Assembly (NCBI GenBank): GCA_021812785.1
Contig: JAKAMR010000100.1
Location: 1-8,083 of the forward strand
Origin: Nitrospirota bacterium
GTDB lineage: Bacteria; Nitrospirota; Thermodesulfovibrionia; Thermodesulfovibrionales; JdFR-88
Direction of reading: 5' to 3'
DNA length: 8,083 nucleotides
Shown here: in pieces, positions 1-3,589 of the stretch
Layout of the letters: each line of letters begins with the position of its first letter
How positions within the stretch are numbered: the stretch's first letter is position 1
Position numbers and translations under genes: made by a program
Notes under the pieces: generated by a model
Databases searched by the model: none
What the model saw: the letters and a program-made list of their open reading frames with translations, nothing else
Told to the model about the DNA's origin: nothing

Positions 1-494
1 CCGTGTTTGGAGCCCACCTTCGCAAGCACCTTTGAGAGGCTTACGCCGATGGAGACCGTTATACCGAGCTCGGCCTCAATGGTGTCCTGCATTTTTCCTG
101 CTATCATTTCATAAGGGCCGTGGAAGCTACGCCTGAGCCCTGTCAAATCCATGAAGGCCTCATCTATGGAGTACTCCTCCACATCCGGAGAAAAGCGCCT
201 CAGTATATCGAACATCCTCAAGGAAAAAAGACTGTACGTCTCATAATCGGATGGGACTATAACGGCGTCTGGACAGACCTTTTTTACTTCTAAAAGACTC
301 ATCCCACGGCCTACCCCTCTGGCTTTTGCCTCATAGCTTGCGGCGGCCACGATGCCCCGCTCCTTGCCGGTTATGACCGGCCGGCCCCTCAATTCCGGGT
401 GAATGGCCTGCTCGCAGGAGGCAAAAAAGGCGTCCGCGTCCACATGGAGTATGGCCTGTGGCCACGAATGGATTGTAAGGGGGCTTTCAACCAT
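1..494 (-). CDS. dinB: Y-family DNA polymerase, DinB/Pol IV type (C-terminus beyond window)
   Basis: Error-prone translesion polymerase of the ImpB/MucB/SamB (DinB/UmuC) family. The first 164 residues are present and the rest lies outside the window. The palm motif HVDADAFFASCEQ (residues 17-29) supplies catalytic Asp19 and Phe24, the expected steric-gate residue that excludes ribonucleotides. YSIDEAFMD (108-116) supplies the second acidic pair, Asp111-Glu112. The finger region has GIVAAASYEAKARGVGRGM, the DinB pattern rather than the UmuC one. The start is ATG at 494: an in-frame TAA lies three codons upstream and the motif register is normal from this Met. The ribosome binding site is poor (AAGG, too far away). 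It lies 138 nt downstream of the lexA-like gene on the same strand and has no LexA box of its own, so transcription from the lexA promoter is likely. The residue pattern supports DinB, but a broader COG0389 label is the safe fallback. Confidence 0.93.
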   Translation of the reverse strand, partial: MVESPLTIHSWPQAILHVDADAFFASCEQAIHPELRGRPVITGKERGIVAAASYEAKARGVGRGMSLLEVKKVCPDAVIVPSDYETYSLFSLRMFDILRRFSPDVEEYSIDEAFMDLTGLRRSFHGPYEMIAGKMQDTIEAELGITVSIGVSLSKVLAKVGSKH

Positions 495-632
495 GGATAT
501 TTATATACCTTGACCAGTTTGAAACCGCTTTACTAGCCGTCATGCATTCCATAAAATATTTTTTTATCAGCCTGCCGTTTTTTCTTGCCTTACTTCCGCA
601 GAACCTATCTATACTTATTCTTAAGTAGAACT
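495..632 (-). other. lexA-dinB intergenic spacer
   Basis: AT-rich spacer in the SOS unit. Just after the lexA stop there is a weak hairpin (TACTTA / TAAGTA, 612-627) without a T-tract on the minus strand, so I do not call a terminator. A TATATAAA-like stretch just before the dinB ATG could act as a -10, but no matching -35 is seen at 16-18 bp and there is no GAAC-N4-GTTC site. Cotranscription with lexA is the simplest reading. Confidence 0.4.
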
Positions 633-1247
633 TTACCTATATTTGCGTACGACAGCGGTCACAACCCCGGCTATCTTCAATTCGTTTTTTGGTCTTATGG
701 GCTTATAGGCGGGGTTTGCGGGAATAAGCCGGACATCGGCCCCCCTTTTTCTAAGGTACTTCATCGTCCAGTCGCCATCGACCTGCGCAATGACTATGTC
801 CCCGCTTTTGGGCGCAAGCCCCTTGTCCACTATCACCATGTCGCCGGGAAGTATTCCAGCCCCGGACATGGAATCCCCGGAGACCTTGAGAAGGAAAGTG
901 GCCTCCCGGTTCTGTATCAAAAGCTCATCCAGCGACAGGTTGTCTGAAAGCTCCTCCTCGGCTGGGCTGGGGAAACCAGCCTCAACGGTGCCAAGCACCC
1001 TGAGTTTTTTCTGGGCTCTTTCTTTTTCATATGATATCGGCCCCAGGGGGATGAGCCTTCCTTTTTCGTCCCTCATGAGGACGCCGAGTCTTTCAAGCCT
1101 TACCACCAGCTTGGAAACCGCGTTTTTTGAGGCCAGATTCACCAGTTGCCCTATCTCCGAAAAACTGGGCATCCTGCCTTTTTGCCGGTAAAACCCGGCT
1201 ATGTCTTCCACCCTCGACTTTAGCAGCTCTTCCCTGGTACCGTTCAT
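633..1247 (-). CDS. lexA: LexA-type SOS repressor with UmuD-like S24 peptidase domain
   Basis: SOS repressor, 204 aa, that should bind its operator as a dimer and self-cleave when RecA filaments form. Residues 5-68 form a LexA-like winged helix (MPSFSEIGQLVNLASKNAVSK). Residues 84-204 form a peptidase S24 domain. The scissile Ala90-Gly91 lies in VEAGFPSP, nucleophile Ser126 in VSGDSMSG, and general-base Lys163 in TMKYLRK. From residue 90 the sequence follows UmuD more closely than E. coli LexA (AGFPSPAEE, SLDELLIQNREATFLLKVSGDSM, LIPANPAY), so it reads as a LexA DNA-binding head on a UmuD-like body. Start ATG at 1247 is fixed by an in-frame TAG four codons upstream and by alignment of the helix-turn-helix from residue 5. 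It heads an apparent lexA-dinB operon and carries a LexA box in its own promoter, so it should be autoregulated. Confidence 0.92.
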   Translation of the reverse strand: MNGTREELLKSRVEDIAGFYRQKGRMPSFSEIGQLVNLASKNAVSKLVVRLERLGVLMRDEKGRLIPLGPISYEKERAQKKLRVLGTVEAGFPSPAEEELSDNLSLDELLIQNREATFLLKVSGDSMSGAGILPGDMVIVDKGLAPKSGDIVIAQVDGDWTMKYLRKRGADVRLIPANPAYKPIRPKNELKIAGVVTAVVRKYR

Positions 1248-1253
1248 ATCCTT

Positions 1254-1282
1254 ATTCTAGGTGAACGATAGTTCACTGTCAA
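1254..1282 (-). promoter_or_regulatory. lexA promoter (sigma70 type), likely leaderless start
   Basis: On the minus strand: -35 TTGACA at 1282-1277, a 17-bp spacer (1276-1260), -10 TAGAAT at 1259-1254. This is 11 of 12 matches to consensus at optimal spacing. Transcription should start about 7 nt past the -10, around 1247, which is the A of the lexA ATG. The mRNA would then be leaderless or nearly so, and the AAGGA next to the ATG would lie outside the transcript. Confidence 0.85.
1261..1276. promoter_or_regulatory. LexA operator (SOS box), GAAC-N4-GTTC type
   Basis: GTGAACGATAGTTCAC is a perfect inverted repeat with 6-bp arms and a 4-bp centre. Its core GAACGATAGTTC matches the GAAC-N4-GTTC SOS box known from Bacillus DinR/LexA, not the E. 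coli CTGT-N8-ACAG type. It fills all but one base of the spacer between -35 and -10 of the lexA promoter, so bound repressor would block RNA polymerase directly. Confidence 0.88.
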
Positions 1283-1348
1283 GATCCAAGAACCTTTTGG
1301 TGGTTGACCATGCCCCGGGAACCGGATTTTAACCTTGGAATTAAATAT

Positions 1349-1365
1349 TTGCATTATAATTGCAA
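1349..1365. repeat. Short inverted repeat in the lexA/DsrE2 divergent region
   Basis: TTGCATTATAATTGCAA has 5-bp arms (TTGCA / TGCAA) around TTATAAT and sits in an AT-rich stretch between two divergent genes. It contains a perfect TATAAT (1355-1360), but the nearest -35-like TTGGAA (1335-1340) is only 14 bp away. Operator or chance; function unknown. Confidence 0.3.
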
Positions 1366-1421
1366 TTTTAGGTAACATCAATTAATGGATTTAGAAATTT
1401 ATTTAAGAGTTTCGATATTAA

Positions 1422-1450
1422 TTGATAAATATATACCTTCTTGGTAATAT
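1422..1450 (+). promoter_or_regulatory. Promoter of the DsrE2-like gene
   Basis: TTGATA (1422-1427), a 17-bp spacer, then TAATAT (1445-1450) preceded by TGG, giving an extended -10 (TGn). The start would be near 1457, leaving a leader of about 30 nt that contains the ribosome site AAGGGGG (1471-1477), 9 nt before the ATG. The -10 is only 4 of 6, so this is a good candidate rather than a certain promoter. Confidence 0.55.
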
Positions 1451-1486
1451 GAATGAACTATATTCCCGAGAAGGGGGACTTGGCAA

Positions 1487-1897
1487 ATGGCAGGCGATGC
1501 AGATTCAAAAAAGATGGCCATAATCGCCAGTAAAGGCACGCTGGACATGGCATATGCCCCACTGGTGATCGGTTCCACGGCAGCGGCCCTGGACACGGAT
1601 GTGCGGATATTCTTCGCATTCGGCGGCATCAACATCCTGCATAAAGAGAAAAACAAACAAATACCCCCGCCTGCGGGAATGGAAATGCTGCCTCAATTGG
1701 CAAAGAATATAAACTGGACTGGCATCCCCGAAATGCTCCAGATGTGCCGGGACGCGGGTGTGAAGTTCGTGGCCTGCTCGGCAACGATGCAGATGATGGG
1801 GTACAAGAAAGAAGACCTGGTGGATGGCGTGGAAGTGGCCGATGCGGACAGGTTCATTGAGTTCGCCCAGGAATCCCAGAGCAGTTTGTTTATATAG
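1487..1897 (+). CDS. DsrE2-like DsrE/DsrF family protein (COG2210 type)
   Basis: Soluble DsrE/DsrF-fold protein of 136 aa, of the group often annotated as 'peroxiredoxin family' or DsrE2. Related proteins carry sulfur as a cysteine persulfide, often with TusA and rhodanese partners; neither lies in this window. The N-terminal signature KMAIIASKGTLDMAYAPLVI (9-28) and IFFAFGGINILHKEK (41-55) are typical of the family. Cys97, in KFVACSATMQMMGYKKEDL, is at the conserved active-site position; Cys87 is a second cysteine. Many DsrE2 proteins carry a longer hydrophobic, Met-rich segment between the two halves. Here it is a short stretch (about 57-76, QIPPPAGMEMLPQLAKNI) and I see no membrane helix. 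Start ATG at 1487 has a strong ribosome site. It is a single-gene transcript between its own promoter and terminator. Sulfur carriage is known for the family and inferred here. Confidence 0.88.
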   Translation: MAGDADSKKMAIIASKGTLDMAYAPLVIGSTAAALDTDVRIFFAFGGINILHKEKNKQIPPPAGMEMLPQLAKNINWTGIPEMLQMCRDAGVKFVACSATMQMMGYKKEDLVDGVEVADADRFIEFAQESQSSLFI

Positions 1898-1921
1898 GTA
1901 TTATCCTCTTCCCACTTGTCC

Positions 1922-1957
1922 GGGGCTCCCTTCAAATGGAGAGAGCCCCTCTTTTTT
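1922..1957 (+). terminator. Rho-independent terminator of the DsrE2-like gene
   Basis: GGGGCTC (1922-1928) pairs with GAGCCCC (1943-1949). After one mismatch and a bulge the stem continues as CTTC/GGAG around an AAAT loop, and TCTTTTTT follows (1950-1957). It starts 24 nt after the stop codon. The T-tract is only on the plus strand, so it ends the plus-strand transcript. Confidence 0.85.
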
Positions 1958-2031
1958 GGGAAAAAAGAAAAAACAAGAAAATCAAAAAGCAAAAGAAGGC
2001 TTGGAAACTAAGACCCTGCCTCAGGACCTTA
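1958..2031. other. Purine-rich spacer between convergent genes
   Basis: A-rich on the plus strand, hence pyrimidine-rich (T-runs) for the minus-strand DsrE-like transcript coming from the right. A short CCTG/CAGG hairpin (about 2015-2025) just past that gene's stop could, with the T-rich stretch, give a weak terminator, but the T-runs lie too far from it for a confident call. Confidence 0.3.
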
Positions 2032-2424
2032 TTAGAATGAAAGGCTTTGCCTTTCCAAAAGCATCTCCGCCAAAAAGGACCCGGGCTTTACTTGGGAATT
2101 TTCTATAAGCTCCGCCTTGTCCAGCTCATAGTGCTTCACGCAGGAAGCACAAATATAGAACCGTACGCCGAAATCCGAGAGCGTCTTTAATAGCTCCGCG
2201 ACAGGTGAAAATTCGTCCTTCTTCTGCCATGAGAGCGTTTCGGCAAACCCCTTTTTTGCAAGCAGAACGCCTTTGTCCATAAAGAAGAAATCAAGTTCCA
2301 TGTCAAAGGCCTTCATGTTGGTGGCAAGCTGCATCGCCCCTGCCACCACATCCGGGTTATCGTGGGAATGCGTGATGATGAAAACGAATTTTTTATTTTT
2401 GCCGTTTTCAATTCTTTCCTTCAT
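2032..2424 (-). CDS. DsrE/DsrF-family sulfur-relay-like protein
   Basis: DsrE-fold protein of 130 aa, near the usual length for the family. After a charged, Lys-rich N-terminus, FVFIITHSHDNPDVVAGAMQ (13-32) forms the first beta strand and the start of the helix. LDFFFMDKGVLLAKKG (44-59) is the typical middle strand and loop. GVRFYICASCVKHYEL (86-101) carries the Cys pair Cys92 and Cys95, at the position where DsrE/TusD-type proteins hold their sulfur-binding cysteine. ATG at 2424 is preceded by AAGGAG at short spacing. It follows the NifX-like gene by 47 nt on the same strand and has no promoter of its own, so the two form an operon. It is only distantly similar to the plus-strand DsrE2-like protein and is not a recent duplicate. 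A persulfide carrier handing sulfur to a metal-cofactor protein is a reasonable inference from the context, not shown. Confidence 0.85.
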   Translation of the reverse strand: MKERIENGKNKKFVFIITHSHDNPDVVAGAMQLATNMKAFDMELDFFFMDKGVLLAKKGFAETLSWQKKDEFSPVAELLKTLSDFGVRFYICASCVKHYELDKAELIENSQVKPGSFLAEMLLERQSLSF

Positions 2425-2439
2425 TTCTCCTTGGTCCGG

Positions 2440-2460
2440 CCCGCCTTCGCGGGGTTTTTT
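2440..2460 (+). terminator. Terminator-like hairpin facing against the operon
   Basis: CCCGC (2440-2444), loop CTTC, GCGGG (2449-2453), then G and six T (2455-2460). This is an intrinsic terminator in plus-strand orientation, yet it lies between two minus-strand genes. Read in the operon mRNA it is a stable hairpin (CCCGC-GAAG-GCGGG) just before the DsrE ribosome site, which could protect or process the message. As a terminator it would stop antisense transcripts. Confidence 0.5.
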
Positions 2461-2471
2461 ACTTAAAGATT

Positions 2472-2843
2472 TTAATGGGCACAGCCCTCATGGCCGGGGC
2501 ACACCATAACGGTGCTGAAAACGGGCAATCGCCCTTCCTCAAAAAGCTTCATATTTCCGGCGACTGTCCCTTCAAGGGCCTTGTAAACCTTTATGCCGGC
2601 CCCGCTCAGTTTCATTAGCGCGCCCCTGCCGATGCCCCCCACAATAACGGCGTCCACCTGCTCTCCGGAAAGGGCCTTAAAAGGGCTGCACATCCCGTGG
2701 GCATGGTGCTGGTCCCCGTTTATAAGCGTTTTTTTCTCCTTGCTTTCTACATCTACCACAAGAAAAGCCGGCGCTGAGCCGAAGTGTTCAAATACCCTGC
2801 TGTCAAGACCCTCGTCTTTCCCGACCGGAAAACAAATATTCAT
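2472..2843 (-). CDS. NifX/NifB-type dinitrogenase cofactor-like protein (COG1433)
   Basis: Small soluble protein of 123 aa from the dinitrogenase iron-molybdenum cofactor family (RNase H-like fold; NifX, NafY, NifB C-terminus, MTH1175). MNICFPVGKDEGLDSRVFEHFGSAPAFLVVD (1-31) is the standard opening, with the conserved HFG. AVIVGGIGRGALMKLSGAGIKVY (65-87) is the core GG-x-G loop and strand. Known members bind FeMo-co precursors or iron-sulfur clusters, but many, like this one, occur without nif genes. The metal-ligand content is unusual: NGDQHHAHGMC (His46, 47, 49; Cys52) and a C-terminal tail CPGHEGCAH (Cys115, His118, Cys121, His123). The start is fixed by a strong AAAGGAGG 9 nt upstream. 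It is first in an operon with the DsrE-like gene. A role as metal or Fe-S carrier is inferred. Confidence 0.88.
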   Translation of the reverse strand: MNICFPVGKDEGLDSRVFEHFGSAPAFLVVDVESKEKKTLINGDQHHAHGMCSPFKALSGEQVDAVIVGGIGRGALMKLSGAGIKVYKALEGTVAGNMKLFEEGRLPVFSTVMVCPGHEGCAH

Positions 2844-2865
2844 GGTTTTCTGCCTCCTTTAATTT

Positions 2866-2877
2866 GTGCATATGCAC
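2866..2877. promoter_or_regulatory. Perfect 12-bp palindrome at the start site, probable operator
   Basis: GTGCATATGCAC is a perfect 12-bp palindrome that begins at the base after the -10 and covers the predicted transcription start. This is a classic repressor position. A related dyad, GCGCTTATGCGT, occupies the same position in the promoter of the DUF134 regulator gene (6381-6392). Confidence 0.7.
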
Positions 2878-2906
2878 ATTATATGGGTATGCTGCGAAAA
2901 AGTCAA
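2878..2906 (-). promoter_or_regulatory. Promoter of the NifX-like/DsrE operon
   Basis: On the minus strand: -35 TTGACT (2906-2901), 17-bp spacer, -10 TATAAT (2883-2878). This is 11 of 12 to sigma70 consensus with ideal spacing. The predicted start is near 2871, inside the palindrome that directly follows the -10. Confidence 0.85.
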
Positions 2907-2948
2907 ACAAACCAGGAACTCAATTTTTCGATGGCTTATATTTGCATG

Positions 2949-2983
2949 TATTCCCGTCGCTCCCGAATTTCAGGCCGGGAATA
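2949..2983. repeat. Inverted repeat, 8-bp stem
   Basis: TATTCCCG (2949-2956) and CGGGAATA (2976-2983) are perfectly complementary around a 19-nt loop. A second TCCCG in the loop (2961-2965) could compete for the right arm, allowing two alternative folds. There is no T-tract. It lies between divergent promoters; a regulatory site or RNA fold is possible. Confidence 0.4.
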
Positions 2984-3061
2984 ACGGACTTCGGAGAATG
3001 CCAGGCTTGGGACATTTTGTTTTCAGCAACCCGCCAGGAGATTTGGCCGGAAGGATTTTTC

Positions 3062-3090
3062 TTTAAAGACATTCTAAATTGGAATACACT
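3062..3090 (+). promoter_or_regulatory. Candidate promoter of the stress protein/ATPase operon
   Basis: TTTAAA (3062-3067), 17-bp spacer, TACACT (3085-3090): each box is 4 of 6 to sigma70, so this is a weak promoter of the kind that needs an activator. Support comes from the dyads packed on it: ATTCTAAATTGGAAT (3071-3085, one mismatched pair) fills the spacer and TACACTGTGTA (3085-3095, perfect around a central T) covers the -10. Confidence 0.4.
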
Positions 3091-3106
3091 GTGTACAGGG
3101 GACGGT

Positions 3107-3160
3107 ATGAACCGAATTTCTCAAGGAGTAAAAACTACCCAACTGAAAGGGGGCGTTTAA
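3107..3160 (+). CDS. Possible 17-aa upstream ORF (leader peptide)
   Basis: ATG at 3107 opens MNRISQGVKTTQLKGGV and ends in TAA at 3158-3160, directly abutting the ATG of the stress-protein gene at 3161. AGGGGA (3097-3102) stands 4 nt before its ATG, so it could be translated. The arrangement would couple its translation to that of the next gene, whose own ribosome site (AAAGGGGG) lies inside this ORF. There is no run of one amino acid as in classical attenuators. At this size the ORF could be chance; conservation of the stop-start junction in relatives would decide. Confidence 0.27.
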   Translation: MNRISQGVKTTQLKGGV

Positions 3161-3589
3161 ATGACCGGAAAAATGCTCGTTGGTTTTGACGCGTCCGAGG
3201 AATCATACAAGGCCTTTGATTTTGCACTCGATATGGCGTCCTCATGCAAACCTGCATCCGGCATTTCCGTGCTCACGGTTATTCAACCCCCCGAGGGCTT
3301 GTACCTAGTTGAAGCGGACAACCTTCTTAATGAGACCACTAAACAATATCAAACGCTGCTACAAGGCCTTGAAGAAAAGGCGAGAGCCAAAAATATCGAC
3401 ATCAACACCGAAATAGCCGTGGGGCATCCGGCGGAAACGATAGTGAAGTTCGCACAGAAAAAGGGGTGCCCGCTGATAGTAGTCGGCCACAGGGGCAGAT
3501 CAAAACTGGAAGGACTGCTTTTGGGGTCAGTGTCCAGAAACGTTGCCGCAACGGCGCAATGCACCGTCATTATTGTCAGAAAGGACTAA
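3161..3589 (+). CDS. Universal stress protein, UspA family, ATP-binding type
   Basis: Single-domain USP of 142 aa, the usual family length. The fold opens MTGKMLVGFDASEESYKAFDFA (1-22), with the conserved Asp10 after strand 1. VGHRGRSKLEGLLLGSVS (108-125) is the ATP-binding motif G-x2-G-x9-G-S (Gly109, Gly112, Gly122, Ser123), followed by a final strand CTVIIVRKD. The protein should therefore be an ATP-binding USP rather than the non-binding UspA subtype. USPs help cells through starvation, redox and energy stress, and some act on transporters. ATG at 3161 has AAAGGGGG at good spacing. Its 3' end is followed directly by, or overlaps, the proton ATPase gene, so the two are cotranscribed and the USP may modulate or accompany the pump; that link is inferred. 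Confidence 0.93.
   Translation: MTGKMLVGFDASEESYKAFDFALDMASSCKPASGISVLTVIQPPEGLYLVEADNLLNETTKQYQTLLQGLEEKARAKNIDINTEIAVGHPAETIVKFAQKKGCPLIVVGHRGRSKLEGLLLGSVSRNVAATAQCTVIIVRKD

Larger units (their letters stand above)
2907..3160 (+). other. Leader/intergenic region upstream of the stress protein
   Basis: The gene-free gap is 317 nt counted from the NifX-like ATG. Besides the minus-strand promoter it holds an 8-bp stem hairpin (2949-2983), a candidate plus-strand promoter with two abutting dyads (3062-3095) and a possible 17-codon ORF (3107-3160). A longer open frame runs through from about 2864, but its translation (many Cys, Arg and Pro) looks like no protein and it crosses the operator and hairpin. 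Confidence 0.4.

Noticed and set aside
585..1191. Plus-strand open frames opposite the lexA-like gene
   Set aside because: Both overlap the repressor in antisense, have no ribosome site and give low-complexity or unrecognisable protein.
1335..1360. TTGGAA plus TATAAT as a promoter for the DsrE2-like gene
   Set aside because: The spacer is only 14 bp and the leader would be about 120 nt. The site at 1422-1450 has correct spacing and position.
1549..1558. GGCATATGCC palindrome resembling the DUF134 operator core
   Set aside because: It is the coding sequence for the conserved Met-Ala-Tyr-Ala of the DsrE2-like protein and is not at a promoter.
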